Source of the DNA: Cycas panzhihuaensis
Lineage: Eukaryota; Cycadophyta
Length of the DNA: 64,000 bases
Direction of reading: 5' to 3'
NCBI GenBank assembly: GCA_023213395.1
Contig: CM041465.1
Coordinates: 42,105,741-42,169,740 of the forward strand
Made by a program: the position numbers and the translations under genes. How positions within the stretch are numbered: the stretch's first letter is position 1; each line of letters begins with the position of its first letter. Below, in pieces: positions 34,776-45,347 of this stretch. The notes below the pieces were generated by a model. It had not been told where the DNA came from and searched no databases. It saw only the letters and a program-made list of their open reading frames with translations.

Positions 34776-35073
34776 TGAAAAGGGTTAATGTCACAAGGTC
34801 ATTACATTAGTTAATTATTTCTAAAAAGGGTCTTAAGTAAACTTTAAATTAGATCACTTAAGTGAAATGCACTTTAATGTGCATTATGTGTAATTTCATT
34901 TCACTTAGCTTTAATGCTCCCTCTCTCAATATGAAAGTAAAAGCTCAATAGAGGAGGCTCATTCTTACCTCCTCATTTTGTGAGAGCTACTTTCTTTCTC
35001 TTAAGTCTCTCTTGCTTCCATGTTTGCCTTTGTATTTAATGCATGGAGATAAAGGATATATCCACTTTTTTCA
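34776..35073 (+). repeat. 5' LTR of the copia element (298 bp)
   Basis: TGAAAAGGG to TTTTTTCA. A perfect 7-bp stem GAGGAGG/CCTCCTC lies at 34951-34957 and 34968-34974, about 20 bases after a decayed TATA box. PBS TGGTATTAGAGC follows at 35076-35087. Confidence 0.92.
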
Positions 35074-35087
35074 TGTGGTATTAGAGC

Positions 35088-37100
35088 TTACTTCCTTCAT
35101 ATTTCTCACTTACACTTGCAATGGAGCCATCACTTTCTTCTCCCCCACAATTCATGTGGTGAAGGAGATTATGAAAGTGAATTTAGAAATATTTTCAAGT
35201 TATTATTATAGCATATTTTGTATTATTTTCTTTCCCTTTCTCTTTTTCAAGTTTGGAAGCATAATACAAGGATTTGTAAGGCCTAAGGATTCTAATCATT
35301 TGGTGGCCATTCATGCTATCTCATTCTTCTTTTCTTTCCCCTCATTTTATCCATTTAACAAGGAGAAATACTGCAGAAAATTTTTTAGCTTTTAGAAGAA
35401 TGATTATAAGGGGAGGTTTTACCTACTTTTTCTAAAGAATTTTGATCCATTTAAAATATCCATCATTGTATGCTCTCACTTTGCCTATATTGGGAACTTG
35501 GTGATCAAAAAATGATGGAAATTTCATATGGTATCATGTGTTAATGAGATATTAGCAAGCTGAAATTTCTACAGAAATAAATTTTGCTTGTTGAACTTCA
35601 CAGGTCTGCAAAATATTCGAAAGAGCTCCAATTGATATGATTCAAATTGTTAAAGATGAGGCTTTGAGTCTACTTTCTATCACAAAAATTGACACCTAAT
35701 TTTGATGTCATATGAGGAAGTACTGCTATTTTAGTGAATAGTAGTTATTTTTAGTAAGAATTTTGGAAAAATATAATCTCCTAACTTTGTAGGGCTATTA
35801 AAAACTTTCTAGAACTCATTTGGACCTAATTCCACTTCTTAAAGATGAAGCTCTGAGTCTAATTTGTAGCACAAAAATTGGCACTCCATTTTTTCATCAT
35901 GGGAGATAGTTATTGCTAATTTAGTGAAGACTAGTTTTTTTTTTGTATTAAGAAAAAGTGAAGAAATTTTCTTCCTTCTTTTTATAAGGCTTAAAAGCCT
36001 ATTATAAAAGTGAGAAAAAAAAAAACTGGATCAGATTAATATCCAGTGTCCTTACTTACTTATTAGCATTGCATTTTATCACTCCAAAATCACTCAAATA
36101 AAGTACTCTACAGACACTCCAAGTAAGCACTCCAAGCAAGCATTCTATTTTCAATTAAATATATGTTTGATGCAATTTGATAATCTTTTTACTCTTCCTA
36201 AAAGGAATGCATCACATACACTATTTTCCTCCATCTTGTGCTTGTTCACACACTCACCAAGGTTGAGATACCTTGGTTGGAAAAATTCCATGCCATAAAG
36301 GAGGTGTGAGTTTCAAGTTAGGACTGGACTAAACTAGAATATTAGTGAGGTTTGGTTAGCCATACCATCATGCCTTAATCAGGGATTATCTTGATAACCA
36401 ATTGAGAAAACTAAAACTTTAATACAAGGTTAAAATATATCTAATCTAATATCTATCATAGCCATGGGTATACACGTACCACTCTTCATAGGGGGTATAT
36501 AACTTCTCATCAGTAAACTGGGTGAGGATTGTGAGTACCTAGGCTCCGTTGTGACTTCGATTTCATCACCAAGCACAATTGCAGGTATCACACGTGAAGG
36601 CCAATTTAATTCTACTAAAAGCCTAGGCATCCCTTCATCAACCTCAACTACATGTTGGACACAAGTTAGAGGTTATTAGGTTGATTACGCATCCTACATT
36701 TGAGTTTTAAGTTTTGTATACCCAATGATATTAGCTTCTACATTGGCCTACAATCTTGCATATTGATCACTTACTTATTTGTAAAAAGTGATCCATACTA
36801 TAATCATAATTATAATGCTTCTCATATTCCTGCTATGTCAGGTTAATATTTTCCATAAGTGTTAGTGGCAAATTTTTATCATAGTGCTTCTCATGTTCCT
36901 ACTGTGTTAGGTTAATATTTGTCACAAGTATTGGTGACTTTTCTCTAAGTTGCTCCTTTCATCTTTGAGTAACCATTCTCACTTCTTCTTCCTTTTACGA
37001 CACTACTACATTATATCTCCTATTTGTAAATAGTGATTGGTCATTTATTTCCATCACTTTTATAGTCCCTTGTTTATTTCTTCCCTTCTTAAAAGACACC
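35088..37100 (+). other. Copia leader (2.0 kb), no sense-strand gene
   Basis: The segment 36230-36690 is homologous to 46620-47070 in the sister element. An open frame at 35012-35392 starts in the LTR and has no similarity, so I treat it as chance. An antisense frame is listed separately. Confidence 0.7.
36430..36660 (-). other. Antisense open frame in the copia leader, shared with the sister element
   Basis: An open frame on the minus strand runs from about 36675 to a TAA at 36430, with its first ATG at 36630 (66 residues). It holds VLGDEIEVTTEPRYSQSSPS, then RSYIPPMKS, then PMAMIDIRLDIF. The sister copia element has TLGDEIQVTMEPKYSKSSPS, SSYIPPPKS and PIAMTDIRLS on its minus strand at about 47030-46832, with in-frame length differences. 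No known domain, signal or membrane segment is seen. In 40 aligned codons I count about 5 synonymous and 13 amino-acid changes, which is no proof of protein selection, and the flanking leader is also conserved. Confidence 0.4.
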
Positions 37101-38300
37101 ATGTCTTTATAGTTCAAGCAAAATATAAACTGCATTCTAAAAGGGAAAGAAAATTGGGACATGTGGTTCACTAGTGTTAGAAATACTGCAAAGTATAAAG
37201 GTCTATGGAGAGATCACTTGTAACCTACACCATATATTACAACTATAGCTACCTTAGCTGCTTCTGGAGGAGGTGCTCCAACTACTCCCACTGAAGCTAC
37301 AACTAAATGCCAATGGGAACTTGATGATGATAAAATCTATGTGGGGATACTACTTATCACTGATTATTCTCTGTATAATCTCCTTGATGAAGATGTACAT
37401 GATATAGCATGGAAAGTTCTTGATGTTCTTAAAAAGAACTTTGACACTAAATTAGACTTAGAATTTATTCACTTAGTGCTAAAGATGAACCAATTAAAAA
37501 TGTAGAAAGGACATGCAAGTGAGATAATTAATCTCCTTCCTCCAATCAAGCAAGCCATTGATAAGGATTCTAAGACTCAATGCATTACATGGGATTTCTT
37601 GATTTAGTCATGTCTCTATATTCCAGATTACAAAAATCTACTGGGAAGTCTTCAATCTAGTGGCGCTTTAAAGACCCTAAACTTTAAGGCTCTTGCTGAT
37701 AAGTTCATTAAATTTGATAAGACCTTTGATACCAACTTTGTCACTATATTAGATCCAATTGATGCTACTTTTGAAGTGGAAGAAGATCTTTGTTATACAA
37801 AAAATTAAGGTCAATACTCTTGTAGAGGTGGTAATTCCTGTGGAAGAGGAAGAGGTAGACAATAAGGACAATACCCTCTTGGTCAATAGACTCTTCAATT
37901 CCAACAAAAACAGTCTCAAGGCCAAGGCCAAAATAACTATCTTGGACCTAAATCTAGTAATTAGAGACAATCCAACCAGCCTAATACTTCTTATGGGACT
38001 GGAAATCAAACAATTGTGTGCCAAAGGTGTAATAGAAAAGGACATTATGCCAAAAATTATAGAACTACTACCAACAAACTACCAAGTTAACAATAGCACC
38101 ATGGTGCACATAATGTTGATAATACTTCTTTTGAAGATGCTTTTAGTGGAATGTAATTTGCTCATGCACACCTTCAAAGAATTAGGACCACTTCATCAAA
38201 TGTTGTTGATAGATCCACTAAGTATATTGAGGCTCATTGTGGCTATGGTTATTCACGTTTGCCTTCGCCACTTGGAGTTGTAAATAGTACCACCTCAAAT
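37101..38300 (+). pseudogene. gag: Copia gag with damaged zinc knuckle
   Basis: ATG at 37101, stop three codons later, then LKGKENWDMWFTSVRN, matching the copia gag N-terminus. Further: WKVLDVLKKNFDTKLDLEF, LGSLQSSGALKTLNFKALA, a Gly/Arg/Gln-rich stretch (37800-37990), and a knuckle at 38019-38060 in which the last Cys is Tyr (CQRCNRKGHYAKNY). Length and order fit copia gag of plant type with an RNA-binding tail. Stops and frameshifts interrupt it; a second frame, open from 37759 to 38280, is a shadow. The homologous gag lies at 47286. Confidence 0.82.
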
Positions 38301-39600
38301 ACTTTATCGTGAATCATGGATACTAAAGCAACACAATACATGACCTGCCATTGCTAGTTCTTTCAGGATTTTAACTCAGAAGTTCATGGTGTTATACATA
38401 TTGCTGACAAATCATCTCAGCCAGTTGAAGGACTTGGAACTGTTTACCTGAAACTCCTAGGCTTTCCAGATTTTACACTTGTTGATGTTTTATATATTCT
38501 TGCTTTGAAGCAGAACCTGCTCTCCCTGTCCACCCTTGTCTCTTGTGGATTTGATTTGAGTGTAACTACAAATAATTAAACTCTCTGTGTCATTTACCCT
38601 CCTTCAAATGCTGTGATTATGATCAAAATTCTTAATGGCAAACTTTTACGCCTAACTGGCTCACCATCCTCTGAAGCTAACTATGTTGATGATGACTCTA
38701 CTTTTACCACAACTTGACTCCTCAAAAGTTGTCCCAAGTGGCCCTATGGCATGCTCATATGGGCCATATCAAAATTTATCATATAAAAGAACTACAAGCC
38801 ACTCTTCCTGGTTTGCCTAGGCTCTCATTTAAGCCCTTTAAATGTGAAGCATGTATTATTGCCAAATCTCAAAGATAATCCTTTCGTCGTAGTTAGTGGA
38901 AATATAGCCAACCTTTATAGTTTATACACTCAGATATATGCGGTCCTATGCCCATCCCTTCTCTCAAACAGAAGTGGTACTATATTACTTTCATTGATGA
39001 TTTTACTAAAAAAGTATGGGTTACTTTTCTTGCAAAGAAAGATGAAGCTTTTTCTATATTTCAAGCTTTCAAGGCCCATGTAGAAAATAAATCTAGATTT
39101 AAGATCAAAATACTCAAGACTGACAATGGTGATGAGTACACATCTAATGAGTTTGAATTGTACCTATGTCAATATAGAATTAACTATCAGACCATTGTTG
39201 TAGCTACACCCCAGTAAAATAGAGTTGTCGAGCGCATGAATAGGACTATCATGAACATGGTTTGTAGTATGCTAGTATATAAGAATGTCCTTGTCTATCT
39301 TTGGGCAGAGGCTATTTGGACTATTGTATATTGCATCAACACTATTAGTCCCTCTATGCTTGGCCCCTCTCCACATGAAATATGGTATGGACAAACCCCC
39401 TCTATCTCCCACTTTAAATTTTTTGGCTCTACTTGTTATGCTCACATTCTGGAGGAACATAGAAATAAGCTCCAAGATAGAGCCATCAAAGGCATCTTTG
39501 TTGGATACCCTATGGACAAAAAGGGATACAAGGTTTTCATACCTTCATAGCATAAAATCATCATCACTAGAGATGTTATCTTTGTAGAGACTGAAGATTA
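38301..39600 (+). pseudogene. pol: Copia protease and integrase
   Basis: Protease: MDTKATQYMT at 38316-38345 stands for the usual D-[ST]-G-A-[ST]-x-H-[MV]; Gly is Lys and His is Tyr, so it is inactive. LVDVLYILALKQNLLSLSTL follows, a typical copia protease C-terminus. The gag-pre-integrase segment is decayed. Integrase: FIDDFTKKVWVTF, LKTDNGDEYTSNEF and VVERMNRT supply the D, D and E catalytic residues (38990-39240), interrupted only by a TAG near 39215; then AEAIWTIVYCINT, FKFFGSTCYAHI and IFVGYPMDKKGYK (to 39547). It would join element cDNA to host DNA in the nucleus. Confidence 0.85.
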
Positions 39601-40099
39601 ATTACTCAGACTTAACTCGAAGATGCCTTCATACTGATTTAATGATGCTATTAAATTTGATATCTAGATTCTAAAATTTAGAGGGGGAGATACTCAATAG
39701 TTACTTAAAATCTTAGAATATGATAATAGAGCCCTAGAGGATACAAGTTGTGACTCCCAACTAATGTGTACACATATAACACCATCATTTGTGAACATCC
39801 AAGTTAACAAAAGCAAAGCCATAGTAGAAGGATCACCTTCTCCAACATCTGTGGCTGGCCCATCTTCTCTAGCATCGTCAACTTCCTCCATCCCAAAAAT
39901 TTCACATGATCCTTTTTAGGATCAAAACAAAGGCCAAGAGGTTGTGGAAATAAAAATTTCATTCCCAACTCAAGGTTTTCATGAAGCCTACCATCTACAC
40001 AAGGACATGCAACCAGATGAGGTAGGCAAAACTAACATTAGAAGTGCCCATAGAGCAAGAATGCATGAATCACTTTCTGTTAAGCTTAAACTAGCATAA

Positions 40100-41539
40100 T
40101 TGCACCTTGCTCTTAATGAAGAGCCTCTAACGTACCAAGAAGTTGTAAAGCATGCAGCTTAGAGAAATACCATGAATAAAGAGTACCAATCTCTTATCAA
40201 GAACGGTATATGGGAGCTTGTTGATCTACCACTTAGAAGAAAGATAGTTTAAAATAAATGGGTGTTAAAAAATCAGTATAGATCAGATGGCACCCTAAAA
40301 AAATACAAGGCGAGGTTGGTAGAAAAAGTATTCATGCAAAGGGAAGGCATCGACTACACTGAAATATTTGCTCCTATAACCAAGTGGCCTACAATCATAA
40401 CTCTTATAGTCTTGGTTGCTCAACAGGGTTAGAAAATCCACCAACTCGATGTTAAGACTGCATTTCTCAATGGGGACCTTAAAGAAGAAATTTGCATGGT
40501 ACAACCACAAGGATACAAGATTGTTGGTTAGGAGCATAAGGTTTGCAAGCTCAGCAAGTCCTTGTACAACCTAAAGTAAGCCCCTCGTGCTTGGTTTACT
40601 AAGTTGTCTGAAAGAATGAAGCAACTTGGATATGAGATTTGTGACTCTCAAGATATTGATGCAACATTATTCATTAAGCACCAAAATAATAAAGTCATAT
40701 ATCTCTTAATCTTTGTGGATGATATGCTAATAATGGGGAATAGTAAACAAGTAATTAGCCAGCTGAAGAAGGACCTTGCTAAAACTTTTGAATTGTCTAA
40801 ACTTAGGTTGATGAGATATTACTTGGGAATTGAAGTAACTCAAAAAAATGGCAAAATATTTCTCTCCCAAGAAAAATATATCAACGATCTTCTGACAAAG
40901 TTTCAATTGGAAGGTGCTCGACCAGTAGATATACCTATGGAACCTAATATTAAACTCTCAGATGATGGTGATATTAGGGAGGCAAACACAATACTCTATA
41001 GGCAACTTATAGGTAGTCTTATCTATACTACCAACATAAGGCTAGATATTGCACACTCTATTGGCATTCTTGCAAGATTCATGACAAATCCTAAGCAAAA
41101 TCACAGGTAAGCTACAATATAAGTGTTGAGGTACCTGAAAATGACCAACAAATATGGTCTATTGTATGAATCTAATGCAGAATGTAAACTTTATGTATAT
41201 ACAGACTCAGACTTTGTCAGAGATAAAGACACAGGAAGATATACGTTTGGGTATGTAACATTTCTTAGAATAACACCAATATCATGGAGATCTAGACATC
41301 AGAAGATAGTTACAGACTCAACCACCGAAGTTGAGTATATTACTACTTCTGAGACAAGCAAGGAGGTGATATGGCTTAGAAAATTGTTGAATACATTAAA
41401 TACCACCCAAACAAATTCTACTAGCTTACATGTAGATAATCAATCTACAATCCAAATGGTTAAAAATCCTGTATTTCATGATCATACCAAACATATAAGT
41501 ATGAAAGTCCACAGGATTAAAGCCTCCGTCTTCAACTGA
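40100..41539 (+). pseudogene. pol: Copia RT and RNase H
   Basis: RT entry WELVDLPLRRKIV (40213), then KYKARLVEKVFMQREGIDYT, LDVKTAFLNGDLKEEI (40450), KSLYNLK and APRAWF; a long open frame follows from 40604 with the active site FVDDMLIMG (40712), YYLGIEV and PNIKLSDDGD. RNase H: VLRYLKMTNKYGLLY, YTDSDFVRDKDTGRYTFGYV (41199), STTEVEYI (41322), VIWLRKLL, HVDNQSTIQMVKNPV and HTKHIS. Most catalytic acids are present. Only a few stops (for example TAA near 41108) break it, so this element is younger than its sister at 45 kb. Confidence 0.9.
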
Positions 41540-41960
41540 TTGAAGAAGATGACAATAAGACTATCATACTCTGTCTCATTCGTGAAAACCCCTTATGGGC
41601 ACAGAAGGACAAGAGTAAGTCTATGCTCTATCCCATTCGTGAAAACCCCTTATGGGCATGAAAGGATAAGGGTTGTATCATTTTGGAAAATCAAAACCTG
41701 TGAAAACCTGAAAGGGCATGGGGGATGACCAAATGGTATATGGAGACTCAGCAGATTTTAGCTATAAAATTCATTGTACTGATTGACTATCTGGCTTCAT
41801 TTAAAGAGTTGCATGAGCCAAGTTAGTAGATTACAAAATATGTGGGTTTTCTTCTCCATGAGAGTTTCTCACAAAAGTGTCATAGTAGTTTGCTTTGTAA
41901 GAGGCTCAAATGAACACCTCATAAGATATAATAAAATAGGATGAAATGACCTTCTACCAT
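41540..41960 (+). other. Copia 3' untranslated region with a 57-bp tandem repeat
   Basis: Direct repeats at 41569-41625 and 41626-41682, each with 'cattcgtgaaaacccctta', and a decayed third unit near 41697 ('gtgaaaacctgaaagggca'). The same arrangement and period occur at 51879-51990 in the sister element. Function unknown; position suggests a cis-acting RNA element. Confidence 0.75.
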
Positions 41961-41971
41961 TAAGGGGGAGA
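41961..41971 (+). promoter_or_regulatory. Polypurine tract of the copia element
   Basis: TAAGGGGGAGA just before the LTR start TGAAAAGG (41973). Confidence 0.9.
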
Positions 41972-41972
41972 T

Positions 41973-42264
41973 TGAAAAGGGTTAATGTCACAAGGTCATT
42001 ACATTAGTTGATTATTTCTAAAAAGGGTCTTAAGTAAACTTTAGATTAGATCACTTAAGTGAAATACACTTTCATGTGCATTATGTATAATTTCATTTCA
42101 CCTAACTCTAATGCTCTCTCTCTCAATATAAAAGTAAAAGCCAATGGAGGAGGCTTATTCTTAGCTCCTCATTTTGTGAGAGATTTCTTTCTCTCAAGTC
42201 TCTCTTACTTCTATGTTTGCCTTTGTGTTTAATGCATGGAGATGAATGATAAATCCACTCTTTT

Positions 42265-42266
<2 letters not shown>
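41973..42266 (+). repeat. 3' LTR of the copia element (294 bp)
   Basis: TGAAAAGGG to CTTTTCA. TATAAAAG at 42127-42134; stem-loop around 42147-42170 with one bulged base. Confidence 0.92.

Positions 42267-42303
<37 letters not shown>
42267..42303. repeat. (AT)n microsatellite, right half of the interrupted tract
   Basis: Pure AT run continuing the tract that ends before 34776. Confidence 0.9.
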
Positions 42304-42307
<4 letters not shown>

Positions 42308-43081
42308 AAGAATAAATGAAAAAAATGGTAAATAGGGCTGCTAAAGTGTCACGTAGATCTATGAGGAGAAAGTGCTTAAAGAGGATTAAAAGGTTTTCAA
42401 ATCTCTTCTAAGATCAATCTTAGAGATTATAAACTACTCAAATACTATCTATAGAGAAAATACTTTAGAAAATATTGATTAAAGAGTGACCTTTTAACAT
42501 GCAGAGGCTATGGGAGGGTGCATAGGGACGTGGAGGCCGTACAACCAAATGAGAGACCAAAAAAGCTTGAAAATTATCTTAATCAAACACTAATATAATC
42601 ACACTCGGCTCTAGTAAGGTCTTATGAAGAATAGAGGCAAACCAAATGGTTTTCAAGTTGGAGCACTGGGGGTTTCAGTAGGCAATAGGATAGGGCAAGT
42701 TTCCAGAGTTGATATCTCATAGTAGAAGTAAACATTTTTTGAACTGTCTTTTCTGGTACATAGAGGACTTAGAGAGGAGTCTAATGAGTAGTCACTTGAG
42801 ATAGTTTTGATTACTAAGGAGAGTACACTAACCTATAAAAGTTTAGATATATGGAGAAACCTAAAAAAATAGTGAAAAATAAATAAAAACTTATAAAATA
42901 TTAAATGAAACGTCAATATAATTGCTCTAAAAGGATGTTAGGCTAAGTATGCTTACTATTGCTATGAAAATCTTAAAAAAAATAAATGTGTTAATTATAG
43001 AAGCTAAAAAAAATGCATATACTAATAATATTTTAATGTAATGTATATAAAACTATTGAAAAAATAATAAATATAATGAAA
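42304..43081. other. Unassigned stretch, no gene
   Basis: Somewhat GC-richer at 42500-42700. No LTR, PBS or protein match. It may be the remaining leader or LTR of the minus-strand copia element. The missing palm of the gypsy RT is not readable here. Confidence 0.4.
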
Positions 43082-44486
43082 TACTTTAGATGTAAGCTTG
43101 AGCTTCTTAAAAAGGCTCTTGTGAAAGCCCTTATCTTATCTCCTCTTAATTTTTCAAAGGATTTCATCCTTTACGTTGCTTCTTCTAATTTGTTAATATT
43201 TGTTATCCTAATGCAACTTGATAGCTACTTAAAAGAACTAGCTATTTATTATATTAATAAAATTCTTTTCAACCTTGTGTGGCATATCACAAGATCAAAT
43301 GCTAATGTCTTGCTATTGTCTATGCCATTAAGAAATTATAGCATTACTTATTATTTGCCTATACTAAAGTGGTGGTAAACTCAAATCCATTAAAGTATTT
43401 ACTTACTAAACCCGATCTTTCTAGTCGTGTTAGAAGATGGATAATCCTCCTCTAGGTATTTGACCTTAAAATTTACTTAACTAATGTAAAGAAATGAATG
43501 GCAATAGCAAAACACATTGTTAACATACCTATACCTAAAAAGGAAGTTGATCAAACTTTCAACAATACATTTTTAGATGAAGTATATTTTACTCATGGAT
43601 ACTAATTCAAAATGGTATGCTGACATGATTACCTATCTTCAAAAACAAACTTATAACTTGAGTTAAATTTAGAAGAGAAATGATGAATTCATATGCTTTT
43701 ATCGTATTACATTACCTTAGGTGATAAATTGTATTATTATACTCAAGATGTGATCTTCTTAGATGCGTTTCTAAAGTTGAGTTAAAACTAATTATGAATA
43801 ATTATCAATTAGAAGTCTATAGTGATTATTTTTTTTATTGTTTCATACTTAAAAAGATCATGAGAGTTGGTTATTATTGGCCAATATTATTTTTTTATAC
43901 ACATCTATTTGTTTGTTGTTACCTTAATTGCCAAATATTTGGCAATCAAATCTTGAAACAACTTCTTAGTTACATCATATTTCTTCTTTTGGTCCATTCT
44001 TAAAATGTGGTTTAAATTTCATTAGTCCTTTTAATCTCCCATCTTTGATGGACATAAGTTTATTATCATAATAAGTTATTATTTTACTAAGTGGATAGAG
44101 GCATGTTACTAATGTTGGTAAGTATACCACTGCCTTGTTCCTCTTTAAACTAATTGTTTATTGATTTAGAATCCTTAATATCATTGTGTTTAACAAAGGA
44201 ACTCATTTGATTAATGATGTTATTTAGGATTTATATATCAAACTTAGCATTAAACATGCTAAATTATCTCCATACTATCTTAAAATGAATGGATAAGTAG
44301 AAGCCTTTAATAAAATCTTAATGAAAATCCTTCAAAAAACTATTAACACTTAAAAAAGGGATTTACATATGTGCATTTATCCTACATTATAAGTCTACCA
44401 TATCATGATGAAAACTACCACTGGTTATTCCCTTTTTCATCTAGTATATGGAGTCAATGTTATTTTTTCAATCAAAATTAAAATCC
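43082..44486 (+). pseudogene. pol: Gypsy (Tat/Ogre-like) RNase H and integrase relic
   Basis: RNase H: LLKKALVKALILSPLNFSKD, then ELAIYYINKI and NYSITYYLPILKWW, the layout of gypsy RNase H though its first Asp is lost. Then LTKPDLSSRVRRWIILL, the next conserved block. Integrase: KIMRVGYYWPILF (about 43857), which precedes the Cys pair, and NCQIFGNQ; SPIFDGHKFIIIISYYFTKW (about 44028-44090), holding the first catalytic region with Asp replaced; the Glu region near 44290 (NEW, then VEAFNKILMKIL); and TTTGYSFFHLVYGVNV (44418-44465). It stops at the target duplication AATCC (44482-44486), where a minus-strand gypsy element is inserted, and resumes at 56140. Same lineage and strand as 11181-13511 and 24531-25105. 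Confidence 0.78.
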
Positions 44487-44721
44487 TAAGGTGACCTTGG
44501 ATAGTCACACTCGTAAATAGAAGACAAGTTTAGTTAAAGACCTAATATCTAAAGGATAATTGGCTAATAATGATGATTGATTGAAAGATGTTTAATATTT
44601 CATAGAAGAATGTATTTGTAGTCTATCTATGGAAGGATGTATCTAATTAATAAATAGACATGGCCCTTCATTAATCTAGTATGATTATTTATACATAAAT
44701 ATACCATTTGGGCTAAATATA
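44487..44721 (-). repeat. 3' LTR of the minus-strand gypsy element (235 bp)
   Basis: Begins TAAGGTGACCTTGG (TGAGGTGACC in the other copy) and ends with 'gggctaaatata' (ggctcactaca in the other copy). Both termini have decayed from TG and CA. Followed by the polypyrimidine AGCTCTCCCATCTC. Confidence 0.88.
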
Positions 44722-44735
44722 AGCTCTCCCATCTC

Positions 44736-45309
44736 AAAAAGATTTATCCTCAAAGGTTGTTAGAATAGAATAATCTTCATGCAAATAGCATAATATCATA
44801 TAGATTGCGAGATTTACATGTTTATTTAAGTCACAAAAGAAGTCTTGAACATGCGATCTAAAAGATACTTTATCCTAGATTCTCATTAATCTTTTATTGA
44901 ACCATGCCATTATAGACCACTGTGTTCTAGTTTTAAAATAGTTATGATTTTGTGATAGTGGCATGGTATATTCATTTGTTAAATAGATTATTATCAAGAC
45001 ATACTAATGAATCTTTCACTCAAAATTATAATTAGGTATCTTTATTTCTTGATTTTTTTGTCAATTTCCTATCATATTTTGAATTTGAGTTATGGAGATA
45101 TCAAATTTAATTTATTTAATTTTTAAGCTAATAAAAGGAGCACTGATGATGGTTCTCAGGCAAGTGATAGTAATGGGGCAATTCTAAAGTGGCCATGTTA
45201 TAATATCCTTTTCTTGTGACTTGATATTTATATTATTATTTGAAGTTAATTCTTTTAATCTATCATCATTAGTTATTAATCCTAATTTCTTGACATTGGT
45301 AAGCAAATG
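44736..45309 (-). other. Gypsy interior, left part
   Basis: On the minus strand the stretch next to the PPT (44764-44722) reads as the last residues of a gypsy pol (EDKSF, stop, DGRAY). The remainder up to 45309 has no recognisable product. Confidence 0.45.
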
Positions 45310-45333
45310 ACCTTGATACATTAACCTCTTTCA
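45305..45333 (-). repeat. Inverted copy of the LTR's first 29 bases, next to the PBS
   Basis: Reverse complement reads TGAAAGAGGTTAATGTATCA and on to 29 bases, matching the 3' LTR start at 52297-52325 at 26 of 29 positions by hand count. It ends with TTTCA exactly where the 5' LTR should end. Confidence 0.7.
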
Positions 45334-45347
45334 TGTGGTATCAGAGC

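Larger units (their letters stand above)
34776..42266 (+). mobile_element. Full-length plus-strand Ty1/copia element inserted in an (AT)n tract
   Basis: LTRs 34776-35073 and 41973-42266, PBS at 35076, PPT 41961-41971. Gag and one pol region in copia order (protease, integrase, RT, RNase H). Flanks are (AT)n on both sides, so the 5-bp duplication (ataga/atata) cannot be told from the microsatellite. Frames are interrupted by moderate numbers of stops. The same family as the element at 45310-52607. Confidence 0.92.

Noticed and set aside
35150-35170. A second PBS-like word (TCATGTGGTG) in the copia leader
   Set aside because: It matches only the first few bases of the PBS and lacks the repeated LTR end, unlike the three accepted cases.
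35012-35395. Open frame of 127 codons
   Set aside because: It starts inside the copia LTR and runs across the PBS into the leader; the sister element has no counterpart and no domain is visible.
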